Below, piece by piece: positions 1 through 6,729 of a stretch of DNA of 10,115 bases; the first letter of the stretch is position 1, and every line of letters begins with the position of its first letter. The position numbers and the translations under genes are program-made. The notes under the pieces are model-generated. The model saw only the letters and a program-made list of their open reading frames with translations. It did not search any database and was not told where the DNA came from. The stretch covers positions 1-10,115 of the forward strand of contig JANXWM010000612.1 in assembly GCA_025351145.1 (NCBI GenBank). The letters run 5' to 3'. This DNA comes from Chitinophagaceae bacterium. Its GTDB lineage: Bacteria > Bacteroidota > Bacteroidia > Chitinophagales > Chitinophagaceae.

Positions 1-389
1 ATCTGCCACACTGCCAATTAAACGCTGACCCATACTTGCCAGCATGCCGGATAATTTCACATCGCCATCAAAAGCTACTTCTGTTTGGTTTTCTGCAACA
101 GGTGATAGATCAATTTTTATGGCAGCACTTGCATTGCCAATTTTACTGTTTTTCTGTACTTTTAAAGTAAACCCTTTTTCTTGCTGTATATCTTCCATCT
201 GCAGGTTGTCGATAAATGAACCACTTACAGGGCCAAGCTTTACAGCAAGTATTGATTTAAAAGAATTGTCGCCGATTTTTCTAAAGATGTAATGCCGGGA
301 ACAATTTTAGCAAGTGTATCTGTATCCATCAGCATGGCCCAAACTTTTGCGGGTGCTGCACTAATAACATGTTTGCCTGTAAGCTGCAT
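1..389 (-). pseudogene. CoxG-like SRPBCC family protein, 3' end cut by window edge, apparent frameshift
   Basis: Reading leftward from the ATG at 389, the product begins MQLTGKHVISAAPAKVWAML and resembles the CoxG (carbon monoxide dehydrogenase subunit G-like) branch of the SRPBCC/START fold, small hydrophobic-pocket proteins. That frame stops after 49 residues (TAA at 240-242). The homologous sequence continues in another frame, with a GPVSGSF segment and, near the window edge, MLASMGQRLIGSVAD, which matches the usual CoxG C-terminal part (GxLASxGxRLIxxVA). The break lies at a run of five T on the + strand (276-280); one more base there would restore a continuous reading frame of LEKIGDNSFKS type. 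The gene is therefore either a recent pseudogene or an intact gene with a homopolymer sequencing error. No Shine-Dalgarno sequence is seen. The start was chosen because it gives the canonical N-terminus. The cellular role of CoxG homologues outside CO dehydrogenase clusters is unclear, and no cox genes are visible here. Confidence 0.72.
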
Positions 390-443
390 GGTAAAATATT
401 ATATGGCTTTTGAAATAAAATTATGCTGTTTGCAATCGTAATG

Positions 444-451
444 GAAAGTTA
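444..451 (-). promoter_or_regulatory. Possible -7 element upstream of the CoxG-like gene
   Basis: On the minus strand this reads TAACTTTC, one base from the Bacteroidota -7 consensus TAnnTTTG. It lies about 55 bases before the start codon. No clear TTG -33 element is at the right distance, so this is weak. Confidence 0.25.
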
Positions 452-566
452 GTAATTACTTATTGATAAACTATAACGATGTTATTAAAAAAGAGAAGTA
501 TCCTATCATTTTTAAATATAGGTTTCGATTCTTCGCTGGCTGTTGAAAGTTCGGACCCGTTATAGT

Positions 567-621
567 GTACAAGTGTGCGACGCAACCGGGATGCTATGAA
601 ATACAAATGCCCGGTTCAAAA
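567..621 (+). repeat. Dispersed intergenic element, copy 1 (A to B rightward)
   Basis: Block A GTACAAGTGTGCGACGCAA is at 567-585, followed by a 24-base variable part and block B ending GCCCGGTTCAAAA at 621. The variable part and block B can pair through a 7-bp perfect inverted repeat (AACCGGG at 584-590 with CCCGGTT at 610-616), which most other copies lack. A further arm, GGCTGTTGAAAG at 538-549, recurs outside copy 2. The element sits between the divergent CoxG-like gene and murA, about 50 bases before the predicted murA -7 element. Its middle (GATGCTATGAAA) resembles that of copy 6. Confidence 0.9.
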
Positions 622-651
622 TAATAATTACCAAAACATAGAGTGTGTTAT

Positions 652-680
652 TTAAAATCAATACAGCTTCTTTACTTTCG
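652..680 (+). promoter_or_regulatory. Candidate murA promoter
   Basis: TTA at 652-654, an 18-base gap and TACTTTCG at 673-680 resemble the Bacteroidota primary sigma factor promoter (TTG, then TAnnTTTG) with one mismatch in each element. Transcription would start near 686, giving a leader of about 35 bases before the murA ATG. Confidence 0.4.
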
Positions 681-721
681 TTACGGCAACATTTTAAAGA
701 TCAACTCATCAACAAAAAAAT

Positions 722-2026
722 ATGGCTTCATTTGAAGTAAGGGGCGGCAAAAAACTGCGTGGAGAAATTATACCGCAGGGTGCCAAAAACGAAGCACTGC
801 AGATTATTTCGGCGGTGCTGCTTACGCCTGAAAGAGTTACGGTAACCAATATCCCTGATATTGTTGATGTAAACCTGCTGATAGAATTGCTCGTTGCTTT
901 GGGCGTAAAAGTGGAAAGGCCAACCAGAGACACCTGTATTTTTCAGAGTGATAATGTGGATGTGGATTACCTTGGTTCGGAGGCATTTAGAAAAATGAGC
1001 GGTAGGCTGCGTGGCTCTGTAATGATTGCGGGGCCGATGCTTTCGCGGTTTAAGAAAGCATATATTCCAAAACCCGGCGGCGATAAAATTGGCCGCAGAA
1101 GGCTTGATACCCACATTATCGGCTTTGAAAAATTAGGGGCAAGGTTTGAGTATAACGATGAGCACCATTTTTTTCAATTGGTTGCGCCCGATTTAAAAGG
1201 CACTTATATGCTGCTCGATGAGCCTTCGGTTACAGGCACAGCAAACATTGTAATGGCGGCTGTAATGGCCGAAGGAATTACCACTATTTACAACGCGGCC
1301 TGTGAGCCTTACCTGCAGCAGTTGTGCAATATGCTCAACAGAATGGGCGCAAAAATTAGCGGCGTTGGCAGTAATATGCTGGTGATTGAAGGTGTTGAAT
1401 ACCTCGGCGGCACCACACACCGAATGCTGCCCGATATGATTGAAGTGGGCAGTTTTATTGGTATGGCTGCAATGACGCAGAGTGAGATAACCATTAAAAA
1501 TGCAGGCATTGAATACCTGGGAATAATACCCGAAAAGTTTCAGCAGCTCGGCATAAAAATGGAATTCCGCGATGATGATATTTATATTCCCGAGCAGGAC
1601 AGTTATGAAATAAGCACTTACCTGGATGGTGGCATATTAACGGTTTCAGATCACCCGTGGCCGGGTTTTACGCCGGATCTTTTGAGCATCGTTTTAGTGG
1701 TTGCAACACAGGCGGTTGGCAGTGTATTAATTCACCAGAAAATGTTTGAAAGCCGCTTGTTTTTTACAGATAAACTAATAGATATGGGCGCACAGATCAT
1801 CCTCTGCGACCCGCACCGGGCAACGGTTATAGGCCTTGGCAGAAGAAACAAACTACGCGGCATTACCATGACGAGCCCCGATATTCGTGCAGGCCAGGCA
1901 CTGTTAATTGCTGCATTAAGTGCCGAAGGAAAAAGTACCATTCAAAACATAGAACAGATAGACCGCGGCTACCAGTATATTGATGAACGTTTAAGAAGAT
2001 TGGGTGCAGATATAAAACGTATCTGA
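722..2026 (+). CDS. murA: UDP-N-acetylglucosamine 1-carboxyvinyltransferase (MurA), Asp active-site type
   Basis: MurA transfers enolpyruvate from phosphoenolpyruvate to UDP-GlcNAc in the cytoplasm, the first committed step of peptidoglycan synthesis. At 434 residues it has the normal full length of this EPSP-synthase-like fold. Lys22 and Asn23 of the substrate site are present (QGAKNEAL). The active-site loop reads PGGDKIGRRRLDTH, so the residue that is Cys115 in E. coli is Asp121 here. The general-base Asp (Asp319 in GFTPDLL) and the phosphate-binding Arg (Arg389 in DIRAGQALL) are kept. Asp at the loop position is known from Mycobacterium, Chlamydia and Borrelia enzymes and makes them insensitive to fosfomycin; the same is inferred here. 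The ATG at 722 gives the standard N-terminus and has no Shine-Dalgarno sequence, only an A-rich leader. The gene stands alone, flanked by inverted repeat copies 1 and 2. Confidence 0.97.
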   Translation: MASFEVRGGKKLRGEIIPQGAKNEALQIISAVLLTPERVTVTNIPDIVDVNLLIELLVALGVKVERPTRDTCIFQSDNVDVDYLGSEAFRKMSGRLRGSVMIAGPMLSRFKKAYIPKPGGDKIGRRRLDTHIIGFEKLGARFEYNDEHHFFQLVAPDLKGTYMLLDEPSVTGTANIVMAAVMAEGITTIYNAACEPYLQQLCNMLNRMGAKISGVGSNMLVIEGVEYLGGTTHRMLPDMIEVGSFIGMAAMTQSEITIKNAGIEYLGIIPEKFQQLGIKMEFRDDDIYIPEQDSYEISTYLDGGILTVSDHPWPGFTPDLLSIVLVVATQAVGSVLIHQKMFESRLFFTDKLIDMGAQIILCDPHRATVIGLGRRNKLRGITMTSPDIRAGQALLIAALSAEGKSTIQNIEQIDRGYQYIDERLRRLGADIKRI

Positions 2027-2047
2027 TCGTAGATTTGAAAGGATTTT

Positions 2048-2102
2048 TTTTGAACCCGGCATAGAATATCTACGAATCGTCCCTTGCATCGCACACTTGT
2101 AC
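2048..2102 (-). repeat. Dispersed intergenic element, copy 2 (A to B leftward)
   Basis: Block B (TTTTGAACCCGGC on the + strand) begins 21 bases after the murA stop codon and block A ends at 2102. Block A has one change from the other copies (GATGCAA for GACGCAA). The outer arm at 2122-2133 (CTTTCAACAGCC) is the exact reverse complement of the arm beside copy 1, so copies 1 and 2 form an inverted pair around murA. The variable part shares GGGACGAT with copy 4. Confidence 0.9.
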
Positions 2103-2146
2103 TTCCGGATTATTTAATGAGCTTTCAACAGCCATAACCATAAACG

Positions 2147-2174
2147 AAAAAAGCCCCTTAAAAGGAGCTTTTTT
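2147..2174 (-). terminator. Intrinsic terminator of the tRNA unit, probably bidirectional
   Basis: An inverted repeat pairs AAAAAAGC with GCTTTTTT (8 bp), then a C/A mismatch, then CCTT with AAGG, around a 2-base AA centre, so the top pairs must open to form a loop. Read leftward it starts one base after the 3' end of tRNA-Gln and ends in a T run. Read rightward it could also stop transcription leaving murA. Confidence 0.75.
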
Positions 2175-2175
2175 G

Positions 2176-2246
2176 TTACCCGACCTGGATTCGAACCAAG
2201 ACAGTCAGAACCAGAATCTGAAGTACTACCATTATACTATCGGGCA
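2176..2246 (-). tRNA. tRNA-Gln, anticodon CTG
   Basis: The minus strand folds into a complete cloverleaf of 71 bases. The acceptor stem TGCCCGA pairs with TCGGGTA (one G-T pair), and a short D arm of 15 bases follows. The anticodon stem TCAGA/TCTGA carries the loop TTCTGGT, and the T arm is CTTGG-TTCGAAT-CCAGG. U33 is followed by CTG, which reads the Gln codon CAG. The discriminator base is A, and CCA is not encoded. The gene lies 4 bases behind the CCA end of tRNA-Lys and is probably cut from the same transcript, which ends at the hairpin immediately downstream. Confidence 0.93.
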
Positions 2247-2250
2247 ATTT

Positions 2251-2327
2251 TGGTGACCCCGCAGGGACTCGAACCCTGGACCTACTGATTAAGAGTCAGT
2301 AGCTCTAACCAACTGAGCTACGGAGTC
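2251..2327 (-). tRNA. tRNA-Lys, anticodon CTT, with encoded CCA
   Basis: The acceptor stem GACTCCG pairs with CGGGGTC, followed by D arm GCTC-AGTTGGTTA-GAGC, anticodon stem ACTGA/TCAGT with loop CTCTTAA, and T arm CAGGG-TTCGAGT-CCCTG. CTT reads the Lys codon AAG. The 3' CCA is present in the DNA (2251-2253), unlike in the neighbouring tRNA-Gln. It is the first gene of the two-tRNA unit, with a promoter directly upstream. Confidence 0.95.
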
Positions 2328-2336
2328 AGCGGGCTG

Positions 2337-2367
2337 CAAATTTACATGCTCAAAATCTAATACCAAA
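2337..2367 (-). promoter_or_regulatory. Promoter of the tRNA-Lys/tRNA-Gln unit
   Basis: On the minus strand TTTG (2364-2367) is followed after 19 bases by TAAATTTG (2337-2344). Both elements match the Bacteroidota promoter consensus exactly with standard spacing. The -7 element ends 9 bases before the first base of tRNA-Lys, as expected for a stable-RNA promoter with a very short leader. Confidence 0.75.
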
Positions 2368-2388
2368 TATTTCTCTCCAATCTTTCTT

Positions 2389-2398
2389 TACTACTTTG
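2389..2398 (+). promoter_or_regulatory. Possible gmk -7 element
   Basis: The sequence TACTACTTTG contains TACTTTG, one base shorter than the TAnnTTTG consensus. It lies 23 bases before the gmk start, and no convincing -33 TTG is seen. It would be divergent from the tRNA promoter in a gap of under 100 bp. Confidence 0.3.
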
Positions 2399-2420
2399 CA
2401 GGCTTAATTACAAACCAGGC

Positions 2421-2996
2421 ATGCTTTCGGAAAACCATAAAATCATTATTATTACCGCTCCTTCCGGGGCGGGCAAAACATCTATTACAAGATTTTTGCT
2501 TAAAAAATATCCCAAACTTGCCTTCTCTATTTCCGCTGCCACAAGGGCGTCAAGAGGCAATGAGCAGGATGGTGTAGAATATTATTTTATGAGCATCGAA
2601 GCTTTTAATAAAAAAATACAGGAAAATGCATTTGCAGAATGGGAGATGGTGTACGAAGGCAAATATTACGGCACATTAAAAAACGAACTGCAGCGTATAT
2701 GGAAGAACGACCAGGTGCCAATGCTGGATATTGATATAAAAGGAGCCATCCACGTTCAGAAACAATTCCCAGGCAATTCATTGTCTATTTTTATTGAGCC
2801 ACCATCTGTTGAAGAGCTAAAAAGAAGATTAGAAAGTCGCGGCACCGAAACAGCAGAAAGTATACAGACAAGATTAAGCAAAGCTGCTTACGAAATATCT
2901 TTTAAAGACCAGTTCAATAAAATTATCGTGAACGATAACTTAGAAAAAGCCTGTGCTGAAACAGAAACAGTTGTAAAAGAATTCTTAGGTTTATAA
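2421..2996 (+). CDS. gmk: Guanylate kinase
   Basis: Guanylate kinase phosphorylates GMP (and dGMP) to GDP with ATP in the cytoplasm and is essential for GTP supply. The 191-residue product has the usual length. The P-loop is PSGAGKT at 14-20. The GMP-binding region SISAATRASRGNEQDGVEYYF (36-56, broken here as SISAATRASRG then NEQDGVEYYF) keeps the Arg, Glu and Tyr contacts, although TTR of many enzymes is ATR. A DIDIKGA segment (103-109) matches the D(V/I)DxxGA motif, and the arginine-rich lid KRRLESRGTE spans 134-143. The ATG at 2421 gives the expected N-terminus. The next gene starts 38 bp downstream on the same strand, so the two may be co-transcribed. Confidence 0.95.
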   Translation: MLSENHKIIIITAPSGAGKTSITRFLLKKYPKLAFSISAATRASRGNEQDGVEYYFMSIEAFNKKIQENAFAEWEMVYEGKYYGTLKNELQRIWKNDQVPMLDIDIKGAIHVQKQFPGNSLSIFIEPPSVEELKRRLESRGTETAESIQTRLSKAAYEISFKDQFNKIIVNDNLEKACAETETVVKEFLGL

Positions 2997-3034
2997 CTGC
3001 AGTTTGTTCAATTTTATCCATTAACATTCGCCTT

Positions 3035-3853
3035 ATGAGTTTCAAAAACAAAACAGTTCTTATTACGGGTGCCAGCCGCGGTATTGGTAAAGCCATCGCA
3101 TTGAGGCTTGCAAAAGAAGGAGCCAATATTGTAATTGCAGCTAAAAGTGCTGAGGAAAATCCAAAACTAGGTGGCACCATTTTTTCTGCTGCAAAAGAAG
3201 TGGAAGCAGCCGGTGGCAAGGCTTTGGCTGTACAGGTAGATATCCGTTTCGAAGAACAAATTCAGCATGCTGTACAACTGGCGGTTGAAACATTCGGTGG
3301 TATTGACATTGTAATCAACAACGCCTCCGCCATACAATTAACGGGTACAGAGCAAACCGAGGCAAAGCGTTTCGACCTTATGCACAGCATCAATGTTCGC
3401 GGCACTTTTTTGGTGGTAAAAAACTGTGTCCCTCATTTAAAAAAAAGAACCAATGCACATATACTTACCCTCTCGCCACCCATAAATATTGAACCCAAAT
3501 GGCTTGGCCCGCATGTGGCTTATACCATGAGTAAATACAATATGAGCATGATGGCTTTGGGCTGGGCCAAAGAGTTTAAAAATGCAGGTATTGCATCAAA
3601 CGCTTTGTGGCCGCGAACTACTATTGATACCGCCGCCGTAAGAAATTTACTTGGCGGCGAAACACTTGCCAAAATGAGCCGCACCACAGATATACTCGCC
3701 GATGCTGCCTATTACATTCTCAGTAAACCATCTGCAGAATGCACGGGCAACACGTTTATAGATGAAGCCGTTTTTGCCGCCGAAGGCATTACCGATCTTT
3801 CAAAATATTCTGTGGTACCCGGAGCAAAATTGTACCAGGATTTATTTATTTAA
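3035..3853 (+). CDS. HSDL2-like short-chain dehydrogenase/reductase
   Basis: This NAD(P)-dependent oxidoreductase has a classical Rossmann fold. The dinucleotide motif TGASRGIG is at 11-18, NNAS at 95-98, and the catalytic triad is Ser147 (in LTLSPPIN), Tyr163 and Lys167 (YTMSK). The stretches LSPPIN, AYTMSKYNMSM, NALWPRTTIDTAA and the ending with AAYYILSKP and CTGNTFIDE match the hydroxysteroid dehydrogenase-like 2 (HSDL2) group closely. Animal HSDL2 carries an extra C-terminal SCP2 sterol-carrier domain; this 272-residue protein ends before it. The natural substrate is unknown, and fatty or isoprenoid hydroxyacyl compounds are plausible only by family. It starts 38 bp after gmk. Its stop codon is 5 bp from repeat copy 3. 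Confidence 0.88.
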   Translation: MSFKNKTVLITGASRGIGKAIALRLAKEGANIVIAAKSAEENPKLGGTIFSAAKEVEAAGGKALAVQVDIRFEEQIQHAVQLAVETFGGIDIVINNASAIQLTGTEQTEAKRFDLMHSINVRGTFLVVKNCVPHLKKRTNAHILTLSPPINIEPKWLGPHVAYTMSKYNMSMMALGWAKEFKNAGIASNALWPRTTIDTAAVRNLLGGETLAKMSRTTDILADAAYYILSKPSAECTGNTFIDEAVFAAEGITDLSKYSVVPGAKLYQDLFI

Positions 3854-3858
3854 TTAAC

Positions 3859-3914
3859 TTTTGAACCGGACAGAAGTAATTCTATGAAGCTTCTCTTGCG
3901 TCGCACTCTTGTAC
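3859..3914 (-). repeat. Dispersed intergenic element, copy 3 (A to B leftward)
   Basis: Block B (TTTTGAACCGGAC on the + strand) begins 5 bases after the stop codon of the dehydrogenase, and block A (TTGCGTCGCACTCTTGTAC) ends at 3914. The middle contains GAAGCTTC, shared with copy 8 and nearly with copy 5. With copy 4 it brackets the small lipoprotein gene in inverted orientation. Confidence 0.9.
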
Positions 3915-4048
3915 TGTTGGAATACTTTTGGACATTTTTCCATGCCGACAGAATCGAATTGATATTGATAAGTCAATGGAGTAGTTGAGGAGAGCGAGAT
4001 ATCATTTATACAATGTCTGTATTTGTAAATGCTTTTATTGAACGTCGT

Positions 4049-4462
4049 TTATCTGTCAACCCAGATTGTATCTTTTAATATAAAGTCTGTCTTGTTATTC
4101 GAGGATTCAAATAAATAATAATTATCTGTACCTCCTACTATTGAAGTCTTAATTGTAATACTCTTTTTGAATGAAGACAGTGAATCAGCTTCATTCGATA
4201 TTATCTTGATATAGCTTAAGACATAAGTACATGAATCAATCCATGTCACTTTTAGAACACTTGTATCGTTTGTGTTACCTACGATCTCTGTTTGCAAAGA
4301 ATCATTCCGAATTATTTTTACAGACGTTGGGCTTTGCTTTGATGGAATCTGATATTTAAAATCTCCATTCTTATATTTACTACAGATTGTTTTTTCGTTT
4401 ATAGAATTGCATGAATACTGGCAAATTAATAAAAGAAGCAATGTTATCTGAATTGATTTCAT
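4049..4462 (-). CDS. Small putative lipoprotein, Bacteroidota-type hypothetical
   Basis: The 137-residue product begins MKSIQITLLLLLICQYSCN: a Lys, a hydrophobic run, then Cys18, giving a lipoprotein signal peptide with a loose lipobox (QYSC). The mature part has KYKNGDFKY, RNDSLQTEI and VTWIDSCTYVLSY, a pattern I associate with small secreted Bacteroidota proteins of unknown function; that association is from memory and no function follows. It contains no enzyme motif. An in-frame TTG at 4552 would add 30 residues starting MRRTLV, but those are encoded by repeat copy 4 and the DNA beside it, so the ATG at 4462 is preferred; it is 20 bases behind a good -7 element. The gene is visibly richer in A and T than its neighbours and is bracketed by inverted repeat copies 3 and 4, so acquisition as a unit is possible. 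Confidence 0.72.
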   Translation of the reverse strand: MKSIQITLLLLLICQYSCNSINEKTICSKYKNGDFKYQIPSKQSPTSVKIIRNDSLQTEIVGNTNDTSVLKVTWIDSCTYVLSYIKIISNEADSLSSFKKSITIKTSIVGGTDNYYLFESSNNKTDFILKDTIWVDR

Positions 4463-4481
4463 ATAGTATTTGTTTTTCTTT

Positions 4482-4509
4482 GAAAGATACCGATTTAGAG
4501 CTTTAACAA
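4482..4509 (-). promoter_or_regulatory. Promoter of the small lipoprotein gene
   Basis: On the minus strand TTG (4507-4509), 17 bases, then TATCTTTC (4482-4489) fits the Bacteroidota promoter with one mismatch in the -7 element. The start codon follows after about 20 bases. It supports the ATG at 4462 over the upstream TTG. Confidence 0.5.
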
Positions 4510-4533
4510 TATACACCGAATAACGTTCCGAAC

Positions 4534-4589
4534 GTACAAGTGTGCGACGCAAGGGACGATCAATAGAGATTCAACTGCCGGGTACAAAA
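4534..4589 (+). repeat. Dispersed intergenic element, copy 4 (A to B rightward)
   Basis: Block A is exact (GTACAAGTGTGCGACGCAA, 4534-4552), and block B is GCCGGGTACAAAA, ending 5 bases from the feoB stop codon. The middle shares GGGACGAT with copy 2. Beyond block A, 4516-4533 matches the flank of copy 5 (6840-6857) at 15 of 18 positions on the opposite strand, so the repeated unit is longer than 56 bp in these two copies. Confidence 0.9.
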
Positions 4590-4594
4590 TTTCT

Positions 4595-6712
4595 TTAAAA
4601 AATATGGTAGGCAATAAAGCTCATGAGGTAGGCGAGGCCAGTCATGTAAACGAATTGTATGGCGGGCCATTTCCAGGTGCGGGTTTCCCTTTTAACAATT
4701 ACCAATGTGCTCATGCACTGCATGGCCAAAACATAAAATACCATTAGTGATATGGCTGTACCAAGTGTGTACACTTTGCTGCCGTCTTCGCGGGTGGCAC
4801 CTTTCATTTTTTCTTTTAATGTGCTGTTATCTTTTTCTTCTACACTGTACAATGTGGCCATGGTACCAACGAAAACTTCTCTTGCCGCAAAGGATGTAAT
4901 AAGGGCAATACCAATCTTCCAGTCGTAACCCAAAGGCGTAATAACCGGCTCTATAGATTTGCCCAATATGCCTGCATAAGAGTTCTGTAATTTCTCGGAA
5001 TTATACTGTTTTGTTGCTGCAACTTTAGCCTCGGGGGTTAAAGCCTGTTGTTGTAAGACGGCGTATTTTTTCTCTACCGAATCCATTCTGCCCGAAGGCC
5101 CGTAGCTGCTCAGGAACCACAGCAACAAGCTTATTAAAATGATGATACGTCCTGCATCGGTTACAAATATCTTTGCCTTTTGAATCATGGTAATGCCCAC
5201 GTTTTTCCAGCGTGGTGCACGGTACACAGGCAATTCAAGAATAAAAAAACTTTTCTCTTTCATCTTTATAAGGAACCTGAGCACGTAACTTACAATGAGC
5301 GCCATTACAGTGCCCAACAGGTAGAGCCCCATCATTACAAGGCCCTGTATACTTAATATACCAAAGTAATATTCGTTGGGTATTACGAGTGCAATAAGAA
5401 TGGTGTACACAGGCAGCCTGGCACTGCAGCTCATTAATGGTGTAACCAGAATAGTGAGTAACCTTTCTTTTTTATTCTCAATATTCCTGGCACTCATAAT
5501 GGCTGGTACGGCGCAGGCAAAACCACTGATCATGGGCATTACACTCTTGCCGTTAAGCCCCACTTTGCGCATCAATTTATCGCTGAGGAAACTGATGCGT
5601 GCCATATAACCCGAATCTTCGAGTATGGTGATTAAACCGAAGAGTATCATAATCTGCGGCACAAAAACCAGTATGCCGTTAATGCCGGCCACAAGTCCAT
5701 TCACGAGCAAATTACTCCACCATGCTTCAGGTAATGTGGCATTGAGCCAGGTAGTTAATTGGGAGAAGGTCCAGTCAATGGCGTCCATGGGAAATTGTGC
5801 CACCCAAAAAACACTTTGAAACAGCAGGAATAAAACAATGAGGAGAATAGCATAACCCCACACCCGGTGCAATAAAAGATTGTCTAATTTTTCTGTAAAA
5901 AGTTTTCGCTCCAGCGGGTCGGGCTCTACAACATTGAGCTGCATAATCTGCTTAATGCGGGCATACCGCTGCATTATTTCTTCTGCCTGCGTTTTGGTTG
6001 GGTTGAATTTATTGCGGATCTCCACCTGCTCCACAGCATCCTGCATCTCCTGTTCAAGTGGAAAACTTTCGTGGTTGATGAGGTAATGTATAGATGCGTA
6101 ATCGCTCAGTTTCGGAAACAATTTCTGTATATCTGCAACTGCTTCAGGAGCCAGTTTCTTATTCGGGATAAAATCAAATACTGCGGGTACAAACTGCATT
6201 TTTCCCGCTTGCGTCAGCACTTTCTTCAGTTCTGGAATGCCTTTATTTTTACGCGGATTTACCGGAACCACGGGTACACCAAGATCACGTTCAAGCCCGG
6301 CCACATCAATTTTAATTCCTTTGCCCGCAGCGAGATCCATCATGGTTAAAGCCACTACCACAGGGCGTTTAAGGTCTATGATCTGGCTGCAAAAAAGCAG
6401 GTTGCGCTTAAGGTTGCTGGCATCGGCCACCAGTAAAATTACATCTGGATGCACATCTTTATCTGCATCCATCATTACACGGTAGGCCACCCATTCATCG
6501 GCGCGGCGGGGGTACAGGCTGTAGGTGCCAGGCAAGTCTATAATAGTAGCAACCGATTTATCATTCAATGCGCACTGGCCGGTTTTCTTGTCAACTGTAA
6601 CACCCGGAAAATTACCCACCTTTTGGTTTAGGCCGGTAAGCGAATTAAACAATGAAGTTTTGCCGCTGTTGGGGTTGCCTACTAATGCTATCTGTAATTG
6701 TGATGAAGACAA
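4595..6712 (-). CDS. feoB: Ferrous iron transporter FeoB
   Basis: FeoB imports Fe(II) across the inner membrane and is driven by an N-terminal G-domain. In this 705-residue protein G1 is GNPNSGKTS (12-20), the G2 Thr lies in GNFPGVTV (33-40), and G3 is DLPG (59-62). G4 reads TMMD (123-126) where most G proteins have NxxD, and the G5 region reads VNPRKNKG instead of an SA-type motif. The membrane part has the Gate/FeoB_C pattern: GFACAVPAIMSARNIENKKE (397-416), LVTPLMSCSARLPVY (422-436), FAAREVFVGTMATLY (608-622) and MQCMSTLVIVKRET (664-677), with Cys400, Cys429 and Cys666 along the path. The start is TTG at 6712: an in-frame TAA lies four codons upstream and no ATG gives the standard N-terminus. 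A promoter sits only about 18 bases before it. No feoA or feoC is adjacent. Confidence 0.96.
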   Translation of the reverse strand: MSSSQLQIALVGNPNSGKTSLFNSLTGLNQKVGNFPGVTVDKKTGQCALNDKSVATIIDLPGTYSLYPRRADEWVAYRVMMDADKDVHPDVILLVADASNLKRNLLFCSQIIDLKRPVVVALTMMDLAAGKGIKIDVAGLERDLGVPVVPVNPRKNKGIPELKKVLTQAGKMQFVPAVFDFIPNKKLAPEAVADIQKLFPKLSDYASIHYLINHESFPLEQEMQDAVEQVEIRNKFNPTKTQAEEIMQRYARIKQIMQLNVVEPDPLERKLFTEKLDNLLLHRVWGYAILLIVLFLLFQSVFWVAQFPMDAIDWTFSQLTTWLNATLPEAWWSNLLVNGLVAGINGILVFVPQIMILFGLITILEDSGYMARISFLSDKLMRKVGLNGKSVMPMISGFACAVPAIMSARNIENKKERLLTILVTPLMSCSARLPVYTILIALVIPNEYYFGILSIQGLVMMGLYLLGTVMALIVSYVLRFLIKMKEKSFFILELPVYRAPRWKNVGITMIQKAKIFVTDAGRIIILISLLLWFLSSYGPSGRMDSVEKKYAVLQQQALTPEAKVAATKQYNSEKLQNSYAGILGKSIEPVITPLGYDWKIGIALITSFAAREVFVGTMATLYSVEEKDNSTLKEKMKGATREDGSKVYTLGTAISLMVFYVLAMQCMSTLVIVKRETRTWKWPAIQFVYMTGLAYLMSFIAYHIF

Positions 6713-6729
6713 GAAACTGATTTAGTGAA

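Larger units (their letters stand above)
390..721. other. 332-bp intergenic region between divergent CoxG-like gene and murA
   Basis: The stretch separates two divergently transcribed genes and must hold both promoters. It contains repeat copy 1 (567-621) with its outer arm (538-549), a weak leftward promoter candidate and the candidate murA promoter near 652-680. I see no open reading frame with coding character and no RNA gene. Confidence 0.6.

Noticed and set aside
44..292. Rightward 82-residue reading frame near the left edge
   Set aside because: It is antisense to the CoxG-like gene, whose protein sequence is recognisable on the other strand.
567..621. The element as an intrinsic terminator hairpin
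   Set aside because: Only copy 1 has a good stem (AACCGGG/CCCGGTT). The other copies do not keep pairing at these positions, and no T run follows.
728..1114. Leftward reading frame of 128 residues inside murA
   Set aside because: It lies opposite a confidently identified gene and shows no family signature.
3915..4048. Possible hairpin ATTGA/TCAAT as lipoprotein gene terminator
   Set aside because: The stem is only 5 bp of A/T-rich sequence without a T run; it could be chance.
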